Below are positions 8,800-17,911 of a DNA stretch of 64,000 nt, in pieces. The translations under genes were made by a program, and so were the position numbers. Position 1 is the stretch's first letter; each line of letters begins with the position of its first letter. A model generated the notes under the pieces. It saw only the letters and a program-made list of their open reading frames with translations. It was not told the origin of the DNA and ran no database searches. The DNA lies in NCBI RefSeq assembly GCF_018474005.1, contig NZ_JAHCSH010000002.1, positions 1-64,000 of the forward strand, written 5' to 3'. Origin of the DNA: Curvibacter sp. CHRR-16 (GTDB lineage: Bacteria > Pseudomonadota > Gammaproteobacteria > Burkholderiales > Burkholderiaceae_C).

Positions 8800-8829
8800 A
8801 AAAAAAAACCGCCGGGGGTGCCGGCGGTT
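8800..8829 (-). terminator. Attenuator: intrinsic terminator in the DAHP synthase leader
   Basis: On the minus strand the stem CCGCCGG / CCGGCGG (8827-8821 with 8815-8809), extended by A-T pairs, has a five-base loop and is followed by nine T's (8808-8800). It lies after the leader peptide stop and 25 bases before the synthase ATG. An identical CCGGCGGT segment inside the leader ORF (8881-8874) can pair with the 5' arm (8828-8821), forming a competing antiterminator. Confidence 0.9.
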
Positions 8830-8861
8830 GGGTGTCTGGGTACTTTTCTGTCTTGGTACGT

Positions 8862-8930
8862 TCAGACCTCTCGACCGCCGGTGCAGCCAGAGAACCAAAA
8901 GTAACCAAAGAAGAAAGATGTCTTGAACAT
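8862..8930 (-). CDS. Aromatic amino acid leader peptide (22 residues) controlling DAHP synthase
   Basis: The ATG at 8930 opens a 22-codon frame starting MFKTSFFFGYFWF and ending at TGA 8862-8864. Seven of residues 3-13 region are control-type aromatics: five Phe plus Tyr and Trp between residues 6 and 13. The sequence ACCGGCGGT in codons 17-19 is the antiterminator arm. A ribosome stalled at the Phe/Tyr/Trp codons would leave this arm free to pair with the terminator's 5' arm, allowing read-through; a ribosome reaching the stop would cover it and permit termination. No good Shine-Dalgarno is seen; an in-frame TTG three codons upstream is an alternative start. The tldD stop lies 24 bases upstream of the ATG. 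Confidence 0.85.
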   Translation of the reverse strand: MFKTSFFFGYFWFSGCTGGREV

Positions 8931-8954
8931 GGGGTTCAATGTAGCACAACTTTT

Positions 8955-10427
8955 TTACGCAGTACCACCGACGGTTAAACCATCGATGCGCAAGGTGGGT
9001 TGCCCCACACCGACGGGCACGCTTTGGCCTTCTTTGCCACAGGTGCCCACACCGCTGTCCAGTGCCAAATCGTTGCCAATCATGGACACCTTCTTGAGGC
9101 TTTCGGGGCCACTGCCAATGAGTGTTGCGCCCTTGACGGGGTACTGAATCTTGCCGTTTTCCACCCAATACGCTTCGCTGGCCGAGAACACAAACTTGCC
9201 ACTGGTGATGTCCACCTGACCACCGCCAAAATTGACTGCGTACAGGCCCTTCTTGATGCTTTGCACGATCTCTTGCGGGTCTTTGTCTCCAGCCAGCATG
9301 TAGGTGTTGGTCATGCGCGGCATGGGCAAATGGGCATAGCTCTCACGGCGGCCATTGCCCGTGGGTTTGACACCCATGAGGCGCGCATTCATGTTGTCTT
9401 GGATGTAGCCACGCAAAATGCCATCTTCAATGAGCACAGTGCGCTGGGTAGCATTGCCTTCATCGTCTACGTTGAGCGAGCCACGGCGGTTGGCAATGGT
9501 GCCGTCATCGAGTACCGTCACGCCCTTGGCAGCTACGCGCTGACCAACACGACCACTGAATGCACTGCTGCCCTTGCGGTTGAAGTCGCCTTCCAAGCCA
9601 TGGCCTACCGCCTCGTGCAGCAGCACGCCAGGCCAGCCGTTGCCCAGTACCACCGTCATTTCGCCAGCAGGCGCAGGGCGGGCATCCAAATTGGTCAATG
9701 CCGCGTGCACAGCCTGATCCACGTATTGGCTGATTTGCTCTGGACTGAAATAGGCCAAACCAAAACGCCCACCACCGCCACCGGAACCCACTTCGCGGCG
9801 GCCGTTTTTCTCGGCAATCACGGTAACGGACAAACGCACCAAGGGGCGCACGTCGGCTGCCAAGGTGCCATCCGCACGGGCCACCAGCACCACGTCGTAT
9901 TCACTGGCCAAGCCGGCCATGACCTGCACCACACGCGGGTCTTTGGCGCGGGCGAGGCGCTCCACTTCTCCCAGCAAAGCCACTTTGGCGGTGCTGTCTA
10001 GGCTGTCGATGGGGTCTAGCGCACCATACAAACTGCGGCTCTTGGCAATCTTGCTTGCTATCTTTTTACTAGCAACCTTAGCGCGTCCATCTTGGCCTGC
10101 AGCCGCAATAGTGCGTACGGTTTGGGCTGCATCAAGCAGTGATGCAGCCGATATGTCATCCGAATAAGCAAAGGCGGTTTTCTCGCCCGCTACGGCACGC
10201 ACACCCACCCCTTGGTCGATGGAGAAAGATCCGGTTTTGACAATGCCCTCCTCCAAGCTCCACCCCTCGCTGCGGGTGTATTGGAAGTACAGGTCTGCAT
10301 CATCCACCTTGTGCTGCTGGATGACAGCCAGCGCCCGGTGCAGGTCTTGTTCATCCAAACCAAAAGGAGATAGCAACAAATGCTTGGCCGTTGCCAGCCG
10401 TTCAAGAGTAGGTTCACGCGCAATCAT
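8955..10427 (-). CDS. tldD: TldD metalloprotease subunit
   Basis: TldD, with PmbA/TldE, forms a zinc protease that processes small peptides such as microcin B17 precursor and CcdA. The start [11 protein letters not shown] gives 490 residues, close to the family. The HExxxH zinc motif is HEAVGHGLE (271-276), preceded by the conserved NGWPGVLL; the glycine-rich [11 protein letters not shown] stretch (213-223) is also typical. Residues about 116-130 ([16 protein letters not shown]) are encoded partly by a short palindrome (10055-10075). PmbA is not in the window. Confidence 0.95.
   Translation of the reverse strand: MIAREPTLERLATAKHLLLSPFGLDEQDLHRALAVIQQHKVDDADLYFQYTRSEGWSLEEGIVKTGSFSIDQGVGVRAVAGEKTAFAYSDDISAASLLDAAQTVRTIAAAGQDGRAKVASKKIASKIAKSRSLYGALDPIDSLDSTAKVALLGEVERLARAKDPRVVQVMAGLASEYDVVLVARADGTLAADVRPLVRLSVTVIAEKNGRREVGSGGGGGRFGLAYFSPEQISQYVDQAVHAALTNLDARPAPAGEMTVVLGNGWPGVLLHEAVGHGLEGDFNRKGSSAFSGRVGQRVAAKGVTVLDDGTIANRRGSLNVDDEGNATQRTVLIEDGILRGYIQDNMNARLMGVKPTGNGRRESYAHLPMPRMTNTYMLAGDKDPQEIVQSIKKGLYAVNFGGGQVDITSGKFVFSASEAYWVENGKIQYPVKGATLIGSGPESLKKVSMIGNDLALDSGVGTCGKEGQSVPVGVGQPTLRIDGLTVGGTA
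10055..10075. repeat. Palindrome TTGCTA-N9-TAGCAA inside tldD
   Basis: Six-base arms (10055-10060 and 10070-10075) flank a T-rich spacer within the coding sequence, where they encode part of the Lys/Ala/Ser-rich stretch of TldD. It resembles the GCTAT...ATAGC elements elsewhere in the window and may be a copy absorbed into the reading frame. Confidence 0.4.
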
Positions 10428-10460
10428 TGGGCCATTGTAGGGGCTGCTAAAGTTGAGTGC

Positions 10461-11678
10461 ATGGCTATAGCAACAACCCCAACGGCCACACCGTTTTACC
10501 TGTCTCTTCTTCTCGCGCGACTGGCAGACCAAATCCTGCTGTTCATCGTCCCTCTGGTGGTGTACCAGCACACCCAAAGCACCTCGCTCACGGGCTGGGC
10601 GTTCTTTGTGGAGTCCTTGGCGCGCTTTGGTTCCTACCCCATTTGCGGCATTTTGAGTGACCGCCACCCGCCCCTGCAGCTACTGCGCCAAAGCCAAATG
10701 TGGCGCGCTGCTGTCAGTGCCTGCGGCGTACTGCTGTGGGTGCTGCCTTACATCGCCCCGCACCTGCTGCCGGGGCACACCGACATCGTGGTGCTGGTCA
10801 TTATTTCCGCTGCCTGCGGTGTCTTCACCACCCAAGGCGTAATGGGTCGCGAAGTGCTATTGCCCCTGGCATTTGAAAGCGGCCACGGGTTGCAGCGCAT
10901 CGTGGCACAAACCCAAATTGCCGACCAAATCGGCATGGTGGCGGGCCCAGCCTTGGCTGGTTTGGCCTTGGCACTGCTGCCTTGGCAAGGCGTGCTGGTC
11001 ATCACCGCCGTGCTGTTTGTACTGGCCGACTTATCACTCGCTTGGTGGCAACGCAGTGCCGTGATTCGCCCCCACCACGCCGCCGATGAACCCCAAAACT
11101 GGTGGCCCGCCATGCGTACAGCGCTGGGGCATTTGTGGCATGTCAAAGGACTGAAAACCGCCACCCTCATCACCTCGGGCATCACCCTCATGCTGGGCAT
11201 TACACAAGCCACGGCAGCGGCCATGTTCATGGGTTGGCTGCAGCAGACACCCAGCCAATACGCCCACCTGCAAACGGGCGGTGCTATGGCCACCATCGCC
11301 GTGCTGGCGTGGATAGCCCGTAGCCAATGGCGCGGCCACACCAACGGCATGATGGCCTACGCCATGATGTGGGTTGGCGTGCTCATCACCCTGCTCGTAC
11401 CCCACCCTTGGGCCTACACCGCGGGCTTTTTGCTGGTGATTGGCTTTGACAAGATGTTCGCCGTCTACAACCGCATGCTGCGCCAGCGCTTGGTGCCCGC
11501 CCAAGACCTGGGCAAAACCACGGGGGTGCTGGTGCTGCTCAACAACCTGAGCCAACCGCTATCGGGCTTGCTGGTGGGCGTATTTGCCCAAGCGGCCGAT
11601 GCCAGGCCACTCATCGCCTGCATCGCCGCATGGGTGGCCGCGCTGGGCAGCCTATGGTGGTGGCAGCGCAGGGTGTGA
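10461..11678 (+). CDS. Major facilitator superfamily transporter
   Basis: A 405-residue membrane protein with about eleven or twelve hydrophobic segments. After TM1-2 it has [13 protein letters not shown], matching the MFS motif A loop (GxLaDrxGrrxxl). It begins [21 protein letters not shown] and ends in [15 protein letters not shown]. The substrate cannot be told from sequence; similarity in style is to efflux-type MFS. It is divergent from tldD with 33 bases between and converges on the YciI gene. Confidence 0.85.
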   Translation: MAIATTPTATPFYLSLLLARLADQILLFIVPLVVYQHTQSTSLTGWAFFVESLARFGSYPICGILSDRHPPLQLLRQSQMWRAAVSACGVLLWVLPYIAPHLLPGHTDIVVLVIISAACGVFTTQGVMGREVLLPLAFESGHGLQRIVAQTQIADQIGMVAGPALAGLALALLPWQGVLVITAVLFVLADLSLAWWQRSAVIRPHHAADEPQNWWPAMRTALGHLWHVKGLKTATLITSGITLMLGITQATAAAMFMGWLQQTPSQYAHLQTGGAMATIAVLAWIARSQWRGHTNGMMAYAMMWVGVLITLLVPHPWAYTAGFLLVIGFDKMFAVYNRMLRQRLVPAQDLGKTTGVLVLLNNLSQPLSGLLVGVFAQAADARPLIACIAAWVAALGSLWWWQRRV

Positions 11679-11682
11679 GGGG

Positions 11683-11976
11683 CTACAACAGTACCTGTTT
11701 GTCGGCAAACGCTTTACCCCACACCTTGATCTGGTACTGGCGCTCCCCATACTGGAAATAAGGGTCTAGCGCCAGCAAGGCCTGCACGCGCTCCATGCTG
11801 GCTGCTTCGACCACCCACAACCCACCGGTGAAGGCACCACCGGGCTCATCACGCAGACCGCCTGCGATCAAAATTTCATCGGCATGCGCCTGCAAAAACT
11901 GCAAGTGGGCTTGGCCATGCTGCTCACGCACGGCATTCATGCTGGGGGGATCGGTAAACAACACAGCAAAACGCAT
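11683..11976 (-). CDS. YciI-family protein
   Basis: A 97-residue protein of the YCII-related fold (ferredoxin-like), with the conserved His in REQHGQAHLQFL and the Asp-Pro-Tyr motif in LALDPYFQYG. Proteins of this family are small soluble dimers, mostly uncharacterised. It lies four bases from the MFS gene (convergent) and is divergent from the kyn operon with a 151-base shared upstream region. Confidence 0.85.
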   Translation of the reverse strand: MRFAVLFTDPPSMNAVREQHGQAHLQFLQAHADEILIAGGLRDEPGGAFTGGLWVVEAASMERVQALLALDPYFQYGERQYQIKVWGKAFADKQVLL

Positions 11977-12015
11977 GGGTATCTTTCTAAAAATGGCGAT
12001 AAAAGGGTAGTTGGC

Positions 12016-12043
12016 TTTTGCAAAGCAAGTACTTTGTGCAAAA
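12016..12043. promoter_or_regulatory. Inverted repeat upstream of kynBUA
   Basis: TTTTGCA (12016-12022) and TGCAAAA (12037-12043) are perfect 7-base arms separated by 14 bases, between the divergent yciI-like gene and kynB. Arm spacing near two helical turns is compatible with a dimeric regulator such as the Lrp-type KynR known from kyn operons of other proteobacteria; no kynR gene is in the window. Regulator identity is inference. Confidence 0.4.
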
Positions 12044-12127
12044 GAGTGCCTATTTTTTCATGGAAAACCATTAATTGTTGGAAAAAACCGACACCACGGT
12101 ATTTCCAAGGCCCGTACCTTCCGGGCC

Positions 12128-12760
12128 ATGCCAAAAACCATCTGGGACATTTCTGCGCCGGTGTACGCCGGCAGCCCCGTCTTCCCCGGGGACACACCTT
12201 ATCAACAGCAATGGGGTGCCACCATCGGGCCGGGTTGCCCGGTCAATGTGGCCAGCATCACCCTATCGCCCCACGTGGGCACGCATGGCGATGCACCGCT
12301 GCACTACGACCCCGAGGGGCAAACCGCAGGCGAGCTGGATTTGACGCCCTATATAGGGCCCTGCCGCGTGATCCACGCCATCCAGCCTGCTGGTGGTGGA
12401 CTCATCACCCTGGAGCACCTGCGCCACGCGCTGACCGACCTGCCGCCGCGTGTGCTGGTGCGCACCTACGAGCGCATGCCCGTAGCCCAGTGGGACAGCC
12501 AACTGAGCGCCTACCACCCTGAGACCGTGCGCGCTCTGGCCGACTTGGGCGTGCTGCTGATTGGCATAGACAGCGCCAGCATCGACCCCGCCGACAGCAA
12601 GACGCTGGACAGCCACCAAGTGATTCGCCAGCGCGGCCTGCGCGTGCTGGAAAACCTGGTGCTGGACGAGGTGACCGAGGGTGACTACGAGTTGATTGCC
12701 CTGCCCCTCAAGCTCATGAGCGCCGATGCCAGCCCCATACGGGCCATCTTGCGCCGCTGA
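12128..12760 (+). CDS. kynB: Kynurenine formamidase (arylformamidase)
   Basis: KynB hydrolyses N-formylkynurenine to kynurenine and formate. The 210-residue length fits the metal-dependent cyclase family. The metal motif HxGTHxDxxxH is [11 protein letters not shown] (His49, His53, Asp55, His59), and the N-terminal [19 protein letters not shown] is typical of KynB. The ATG at 12128 follows a 151-base divergent region. It is first in the order kynB-kynU-kynA, with 38 bases to kynU. Confidence 0.95.
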   Translation: MPKTIWDISAPVYAGSPVFPGDTPYQQQWGATIGPGCPVNVASITLSPHVGTHGDAPLHYDPEGQTAGELDLTPYIGPCRVIHAIQPAGGGLITLEHLRHALTDLPPRVLVRTYERMPVAQWDSQLSAYHPETVRALADLGVLLIGIDSASIDPADSKTLDSHQVIRQRGLRVLENLVLDEVTEGDYELIALPLKLMSADASPIRAILRR

Positions 12761-12798
12761 ATTTCGCTGCTGAATCTTTTTTCTTTTGGAGACCTGAC

Positions 12799-14097
12799 AT
12801 GACCACCGATTTCACCGCTCCCACGATGCTGGAGCAATGCCGCGCTTTGGATGCGCAAGACCCGCTGCGCGCCATGCGCCAACAATTTGACTTGCCTGCA
12901 GGGGTGATTTACCTGGACGGCAACTCGCTGGGCCCCCTGCCCCGCCGCACGGCTGAGCGGGTGGCGCAAGCCATCCATGGCGAATGGGGCACGGGCCTGA
13001 TTCGCAGCTGGAACAGCGCTGGCTGGTTCGAAGCCCCCCAGCGCGTGGGCGACAAGATAGGCCAACTCATCGGTGCCAATGCCGGGGAAGTGGTGGCTAC
13101 CGATACCACCAGCATCAACCTGTACAAGGTGCTCAGTGCTGCAATTTCTATAGCAAAGAATGACCATCCCACGCGCTCTACCGTGGTATCGGAGCGCAGC
13201 AACTTCCCGACCGACTTGTACATCGCCGAGTCCCTGTGCCGCCAGCACGGCCTGACACTGCAACTGATAGAACCCGAAGAACTGGCTGGCCTGCTGGCAT
13301 CGCCCGCAGCCCCAAACATCGCGGTGCTGATGCTCACCCACGTGAACTACCGCACCGGTGCCATGCACGACATGGCCAGCGTGACCGCCGCAGCGCATGC
13401 AGCCGGTGCGCTCATGGTGTGGGACTTGGCGCACAGTGCCGGGGCGGTGCCCGTGGACTTGAACGGAGCCAACGCCGACTTTGCCGTGGGCTGTGGCTAC
13501 AAATACCTCAACGGCGGCCCCGGTGCCCCCGCGTTTGCGTGGGTGAATCCGCGCCTGGCAGACCGCTTCTGGCAGCCTCTGTCGGGCTGGTGGGGCCATG
13601 CAGCGCCCTTCCAGTTCACGCCCGACTATCAACCCGCCCCCGGCATTGCCCGCTACCTGTGCGGCACCCAGCCGATACTGAGCCTGACGGCGCTGGAATG
13701 CGGGCTGGACACTTTCTTGGGCGTGCGCGACTGCGTGGCTGGCGAGCCCATGGCGGCGTTGCGCCGCAAGTCACTGGCCCTGACGGACTTGTTCATCGCC
13801 CGCGTGGAGGCGCGCTGCGCAGGCCACGGCTTGCGCTTGGTGACACCGCGTGAGCACCAGCAGCGTGGATCGCAAGTGTGCTTGGCCCGCGACGAAGGGG
13901 CTTACGCCATGGTGCAGGCGCTCATCGCCCGTGGCGTGATTGGCGACTACCGCGCCCCCGATGTGTTGCGCTTTGGCTTTACGCCGCTGTACCTGAGCTT
14001 TGAAGACGTGTGGAACGCTGCCGAACACCTGGCTCAAGTGCTGGAGAGTGGCGAGTGGCGCCAACCCGAGTTCAACCGCCAACACGCCGTGACCTGA
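12799..14097 (+). CDS. kynU: Kynureninase
   Basis: KynU is a PLP enzyme that cleaves kynurenine to anthranilate and alanine. The 432 residues include [11 protein letters not shown] near the N-terminus, the Asp of [15 protein letters not shown] and the PLP Lys in [14 protein letters not shown] (Lys235). A GGAG site precedes the ATG. Residues near 115-122 (AAISIAKN) are encoded by an AT-richer patch containing CTATAGCAA, reminiscent of the dispersed palindromes. It lies between kynB and kynA on one transcript. Confidence 0.96.
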   Translation: MTTDFTAPTMLEQCRALDAQDPLRAMRQQFDLPAGVIYLDGNSLGPLPRRTAERVAQAIHGEWGTGLIRSWNSAGWFEAPQRVGDKIGQLIGANAGEVVATDTTSINLYKVLSAAISIAKNDHPTRSTVVSERSNFPTDLYIAESLCRQHGLTLQLIEPEELAGLLASPAAPNIAVLMLTHVNYRTGAMHDMASVTAAAHAAGALMVWDLAHSAGAVPVDLNGANADFAVGCGYKYLNGGPGAPAFAWVNPRLADRFWQPLSGWWGHAAPFQFTPDYQPAPGIARYLCGTQPILSLTALECGLDTFLGVRDCVAGEPMAALRRKSLALTDLFIARVEARCAGHGLRLVTPREHQQRGSQVCLARDEGAYAMVQALIARGVIGDYRAPDVLRFGFTPLYLSFEDVWNAAEHLAQVLESGEWRQPEFNRQHAVT

Positions 14098-14107
14098 GGA
14101 GACCTGC

Positions 14108-15031
14108 ATGAACCACAACACCCCAACACACAGCGGCTGCCCTTTCCATAGCGGGCCGTCAGGGCTAGACGCCCCCCCACAAGCCCAGACCAACGGTGTG
14201 GGCGAAGGCATCGTGCGCGAGGAAAAAGCCCAGCTCGACTTCAGCCAGAGCATGAGCTATGGCGACTACCTGCAGCTAGACGCCATCCTGAACGCCCAAA
14301 AGCCACTCTCACCCAACCACAACGAGTTGCTGTTCATCATCCAGCACCAGACCAGCGAGCTGTGGATGAAGCTGATGCTGCACGAGCTCAAAGGCGCGAT
14401 AAGCCACATCGCGCAAGACAGCTTGCCCGAAGCCTTCAAGATGCTGGCACGGGTGAGCAAAATCATGGAGCAACTGGTACACGCATGGGACGTGCTGGCC
14501 ACCATGACGCCACCCGAGTACAGCGCCATCCGCCCCTACTTGGCACAAAGCAGCGGCTTTCAGAGCTACCAATACCGCTGCATCGAGTTCAGCCTGGGCA
14601 ACAAAAACGCGGCCATGCTCCAACCCCACGCGCACCGCCCCGAACTACTGGCACAGGTGCAAGCCGCATACCAAGCCCCATCGCTGTACGACGAAGCATT
14701 GCGCCTGATGGCGCGCCGGGGCTTGACCGTGCCCAGCAGCCACTTGCAGCGCGACTGGAGCCAACCCTACAGCGCAGACGATGGCGTGGAGCAAGCGTGG
14801 CTGCAGGTCTACCGCACCCCCCAAGCGCACTGGGACTTGTACCAACTGGGCGAAGAACTGACCGACCTGGAAGACGCCTTTCGCCTCTGGCGTTTCCGCC
14901 ACCTGACCACGGTAGAACGCGTCATCGGCTTTAAGCGCGGCACGGGCGGCACGGGCGGCGTGAGCTATCTGCGCAAGATGCTGGACGTGGTGCTATTTCC
15001 CGAGATTTGGCGTTTGCGCACGGAGTTGTAA
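14108..15031 (+). CDS. kynA: Tryptophan 2,3-dioxygenase
   Basis: KynA is a tetrameric haem enzyme that opens the indole ring of tryptophan to N-formylkynurenine. The 307 residues contain [34 protein letters not shown] (with conserved substrate-pocket residues) and the C-terminal [19 protein letters not shown]. An AGGAGA site precedes the ATG. With kynB and kynU it makes a complete tryptophan-to-anthranilate pathway; a bidirectional terminator follows at 15199-15231. Confidence 0.97.
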   Translation: MNHNTPTHSGCPFHSGPSGLDAPPQAQTNGVGEGIVREEKAQLDFSQSMSYGDYLQLDAILNAQKPLSPNHNELLFIIQHQTSELWMKLMLHELKGAISHIAQDSLPEAFKMLARVSKIMEQLVHAWDVLATMTPPEYSAIRPYLAQSSGFQSYQYRCIEFSLGNKNAAMLQPHAHRPELLAQVQAAYQAPSLYDEALRLMARRGLTVPSSHLQRDWSQPYSADDGVEQAWLQVYRTPQAHWDLYQLGEELTDLEDAFRLWRFRHLTTVERVIGFKRGTGGTGGVSYLRKMLDVVLFPEIWRLRTEL

Positions 15032-15039
15032 GCAGCTTA

Positions 15040-15105
15040 GAAGCCAAACTAGCCTCTAACCCTTGTGCAGCAAGCTCAAGCAGCTATCAAATTGATAGCT
15101 GCCTG
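15040..15105. repeat. Comamonadaceae-type dispersed repeat with 23-bp perfect palindrome
   Basis: Bases 15080-15102 form a perfect odd palindrome, 11-base arms around a central A, with core AGCTATCAA-A-TTGATAGCT. The flank (GCCTCTAACCCTTGTGCAGCAAGC in separate parts) resembles the conserved arm of short elements that I recall being scattered in Comamonadaceae genomes. The element lies just after kynA. Family assignment is from memory, the palindrome is seen directly. Confidence 0.6.
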
Positions 15106-15198
15106 GAGCGTCAACGGGCGGGCTTTCTGCTGCAATTTCGGTTGCACTGCCACGCAGTGATGACACATGCAAGTGTCACCATACAGGCAGACTGAGAC

Positions 15199-15231
15199 AA
15201 AAAAAACGCCCCTCGAGAGGGGCGTTTTTTG
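15199..15231. terminator. Bidirectional rho-independent terminator after kynA
   Basis: CGCCCCT (15207-15213) pairs with AGGGGCG (15218-15224) around a CGAG tetraloop, flanked by A's on the left and T's on the right so that both strands carry a U-tract. It ends the kyn transcript and the convergent small secreted-protein gene. The rest of 15032-15240 holds the palindromic repeat and no gene. Confidence 0.9.
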
Positions 15232-15240
15232 TCAGGCTGA

Positions 15241-15528
15241 TCACTGCGTATCGCGGCAGTTCCAGCGTTCGTAGAAGTAAGTCGTTGTACCGCTAGTCCA
15301 ATACGCCAGTTCAACTGAGCGTGTTTTAGGATAGGCACTGCGGCATTGATCCCAAGCAGATTGCCAGCCAAGCTGCCAAGCGGCATTGAATGACGTTACC
15401 GTCACCGACACATTGCCTTTGAATGGCTTCACCAGAACCCAGCCAAGAGTTCCAGCCTCTGCGCTAGCAAACATGCCAGCAAGCAAAGCCACGGCTGCCA
15501 GTTTGCGAATAAAAATACCTGATTTCAT
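15241..15528 (-). CDS. Small secreted protein of unknown function
   Basis: A 95-residue protein with a clear Sec signal peptide (MKSGIFIRKLAAVALLAGMF, probable cleavage after ASAEA at 25). The mature part of about 70 residues is aromatic-rich and has two Cys (in DQCRSAY and WNCRD) that could form a disulfide. A GGAG site precedes the ATG at 15528. No family is recognised. Its AT-rich upstream region contains an inverted repeat (15627-15658), suggesting its own regulated promoter. Confidence 0.75.
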   Translation of the reverse strand: MKSGIFIRKLAAVALLAGMFASAEAGTLGWVLVKPFKGNVSVTVTSFNAAWQLGWQSAWDQCRSAYPKTRSVELAYWTSGTTTYFYERWNCRDTQ

Positions 15529-15626
15529 AACAACTCCGTTGTAAAACCATGAATGAAAATAGGAAAACTTCAGATAACTTTGTGCGCAAATACACATTAA
15601 TGACGCACAGCACCATCTTACGATAA

Positions 15627-15658
15627 GTAAGTATAAAAAAGTTAACAAATTTACTTAC
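15627..15658. promoter_or_regulatory. AT-rich inverted repeat and possible -10 upstream of the secreted-protein gene
   Basis: GTAAGTA (15627-15633) and TACTTAC (15652-15658) are inverted 7-base arms with an AT-rich centre holding GTTAAC. On the minus strand a TATACT hexamer (15635-15630) overlaps one arm, so a bound protein could block it. The 147-base region (15529-15675) is markedly AT-richer than its surroundings. No good -35 is seen. Confidence 0.35.
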
Positions 15659-15675
15659 AGAACAAAAAGATTGCG

Positions 15676-16479
15676 CTAATCCCACTTGGGCAAGGCAACT
15701 TCGTGCAGACCTTGGCGCAAAGCGGCGTAGTCGGGCACCACACTGGCCACGGTGTCCCAGAAACGTGGGCTGTGGTCCATGACACGCAGGTGGCTCAACT
15801 CGTGCGCCACCACGTAATCAATCAGCGCTGGGCGGCAATGGATGAGGCGCCAGTTCAAGCGAATAGATCCATCGCTTTTGGCACTGCCCCAGCGGGTGCT
15901 AGCATTGCTCAGGCGCAAGCGCGTGTAGCGCACCTGCAGCAAAGGGGCAAAGTGGTCTAAGCGCTGGGCAAAGTACACCAAGGCTTGGCGCATGAGCCAC
16001 GCCTGCACGGCATCGCGGACTTGGGTGCTGCTGGCGCTGCTGGGCAAGCCCATGTGCAACTGCTGCGTGCCATCGGCGGCCTGCACCAGCAAAGCACTGC
16101 GCAGGCTGCGGGTTTGACCAGACCCCAGCACCAATTGCACCGCATGCCCCAGATACGGAAAAGTAGCGCCATCGGCCCAGTCCACTTGGGCATGCTGTTG
16201 GCGCTGGCCGCGTTCTTGCACCTCCAAGAGCTTGCGCACGATCCAGTCCGACTTGCTGCGCAGTGCAGTGTCTACCTCGCTCAATGGCGTCCAGCTGGGT
16301 GCTCTGACACTCAGGCCATCGGCTCCAACCGTAAAACCAATGCTGCGACGCCGTGCACGGGCAAAGGCATACGCCACCACCACGCCATCGAGCATGATCT
16401 CGCGGTTGGCTTGCGGGTGGCGATAGACCTTGAGGGTGTGCTCCAACGGCAGCTCGGTTTGCAAGGCGACAGGGGCCAT
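15676..16479 (-). CDS. YgjP/DUF45-type zinc metalloprotease
   Basis: A 267-residue soluble protein with the zinc motif HELSH (226-230) and downstream His in DHSPRFW (236), matching the DUF45/YgjP SprT-like family. The preceding RWGSAKSDGSIRLNWRL is the typical conserved strand-loop. Physiological substrate unknown. The stop overlaps an AT-rich gap; upstream it follows plsC with 33 bases between, same strand. Confidence 0.9.
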   Translation of the reverse strand: MAPVALQTELPLEHTLKVYRHPQANREIMLDGVVVAYAFARARRRSIGFTVGADGLSVRAPSWTPLSEVDTALRSKSDWIVRKLLEVQERGQRQQHAQVDWADGATFPYLGHAVQLVLGSGQTRSLRSALLVQAADGTQQLHMGLPSSASSTQVRDAVQAWLMRQALVYFAQRLDHFAPLLQVRYTRLRLSNASTRWGSAKSDGSIRLNWRLIHCRPALIDYVVAHELSHLRVMDHSPRFWDTVASVVPDYAALRQGLHEVALPKWD

Positions 16480-16512
16480 GGCGTGGCTAACGTTGGGGGA
16501 AAGAGGTGGCCT

Positions 16513-17310
16513 TTACTGGTAAGCCTCGGGGTCGAGACGGCGCATCTCCGATTCGATCCAGGCCTGCACTTCGCGCATCAGTTCGTCTGCTTCGCGCCCT
16601 TCACTGGGGATGGGTTTGCCAATGGACACATCCACCACACCAGGCGTTTTCACAAACGCTTTGCGGGGCCAGCATTTGGCCGATGTCACCGCAATCGGTA
16701 TCACCGGCACACCGGTTGCCAGTGCCAAGCGGGTACCGCCCGTGCGGTACGTACCCTGCTCGCCCCGGGGAATGCGGGTGCCTTCCGGGAACATGATGAC
16801 CCACACGCCTTGGTCCAGCAGGCGCTTGCCTTGGCGCACCACTTTGTTAAAGGCTTCGGCGCGCTGTTTGCGGTCGATGTGGATCATGTCCAAGCGCGCC
16901 ATCGACCAACCAAAGAAGGGCACATACAACAGCTCCTTCTTGAATACATAAGCCAAGGGATGCGGCATGATGGCCGGCAGCAGAAACGTCTCGAAGGTAG
17001 ATTGGTGCTTGACCAACAAAATGGCCGGATCGCGCTGACCACTAGGCAGGTTTTCCATGCCCGTAATCCGCACTTCAATACCCAAGATGACACGCGCACC
17101 CTGCACAGCCAAACGCAGCCACACCGCAGCAATCCACCACAGGGGTTCACCCCGCTGGAACAAAGAGCGCCACATCAAATACAGGGCCACCGGCACTACG
17201 GTGGCCATCATCCACAGCATATGCAGCACGGAACGCACCAAACTCCAGCCCCACGATGCGCGGGTGCGCTGGTTCCACTGCTGGGCCCATTGGGCCGCTT
17301 GAGTCAGCAT
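16513..17310 (-). CDS. plsC: 1-acyl-sn-glycerol-3-phosphate acyltransferase
   Basis: PlsC acylates lysophosphatidic acid to phosphatidic acid at the inner membrane. The 265 residues carry two N-terminal hydrophobic segments (about 30-50 and 56-75), motif I as KHQSTFETF (His102; the usual Asp of HxxxxD is Glu107), and FPEGTR (174-179) with the following GTYRTGGTRLA. The HX4E form is common in betaproteobacterial homologues. It lies 13 bases after gmhB on the same strand with a GGAGC site. Confidence 0.92.
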   Translation of the reverse strand: MLTQAAQWAQQWNQRTRASWGWSLVRSVLHMLWMMATVVPVALYLMWRSLFQRGEPLWWIAAVWLRLAVQGARVILGIEVRITGMENLPSGQRDPAILLVKHQSTFETFLLPAIMPHPLAYVFKKELLYVPFFGWSMARLDMIHIDRKQRAEAFNKVVRQGKRLLDQGVWVIMFPEGTRIPRGEQGTYRTGGTRLALATGVPVIPIAVTSAKCWPRKAFVKTPGVVDVSIGKPIPSEGREADELMREVQAWIESEMRRLDPEAYQ

Positions 17311-17323
17311 AAAAAGCTCCTAA

Positions 17324-17884
17324 TCAGGTAGTAGGCTGATCGCGTGTCAGCAGGTAGTCCACAAAGCCGGACAAATCCTCGTGCACCACGGTGTGGGCGG
17401 GGAACGAGTCGGGCAACTGACGTCCCCGGTAGGCTTCGCCCTTGCCTGTGAGCACCAAATGCGGTTCACACCCCACGGCAGCACCGGCCACCAAGTCACG
17501 CGAGGTATCGCCCACCACAGGCACTGTGTGCAAATCCACCCCGAAACGCTCACCAATTTGCACAAACAAACCCGGTTCGGGCTTGCGGCATTGGCATTGC
17601 TCTTCTGGGGCATGGGGGCAAAAGAAAATGGCCTCGATGCGCCCGCCCACTGCAGCGAGCAGGCGGTGCATCTTGCCGTGCATGGCGTTGAGGGCGGACA
17701 TGTCAAACAAGCCCCGTCCCACGCCAGACTGGTTCGATGCCACCACCACGTGCCACCCCGCATGGTTGAGGCGGGCTATGGCTTCCAGCGCACCGGGCAG
17801 AGGCACCCATTCATCGGCAGACTTGATGTAATCATCGCTGTCCTCATTGATGGTGCCGTCACGGTCCAAAATGACCAACTTCAT
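17324..17884 (-). CDS. gmhB: D-glycero-beta-D-manno-heptose 1,7-bisphosphate 7-phosphatase
   Basis: GmhB removes the 7-phosphate during ADP-heptose synthesis for the lipopolysaccharide core. The start MKLVILDRDGTIN gives 186 residues with the HAD nucleophile in DRDGT (Asp7, Asp9), the ASNQSGVGRG motif II and the zinc-binding CPHAPEEQCQCRKP loop. It lies between glyS and plsC on the same strand. Confidence 0.93.
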   Translation of the reverse strand: MKLVILDRDGTINEDSDDYIKSADEWVPLPGALEAIARLNHAGWHVVVASNQSGVGRGLFDMSALNAMHGKMHRLLAAVGGRIEAIFFCPHAPEEQCQCRKPEPGLFVQIGERFGVDLHTVPVVGDTSRDLVAGAAVGCEPHLVLTGKGEAYRGRQLPDSFPAHTVVHEDLSGFVDYLLTRDQPTT

Positions 17885-17911
17885 GTGTTTGCCCTCCGCG
17901 CTGTGCATGGT

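Noticed and set aside
8930-9010. Dedicated promoter for the DAHP synthase leader in the 3' end of tldD
   Set aside because: No -35/-10 pair could be supported by eye; transcription from tldD remains possible.
15985-17331. 448-residue open frame on the plus strand opposite the metalloprotease and plsC genes
   Set aside because: Composition is that of an antisense shadow (His/Gln/Thr-rich), and both minus-strand genes have complete family motifs.
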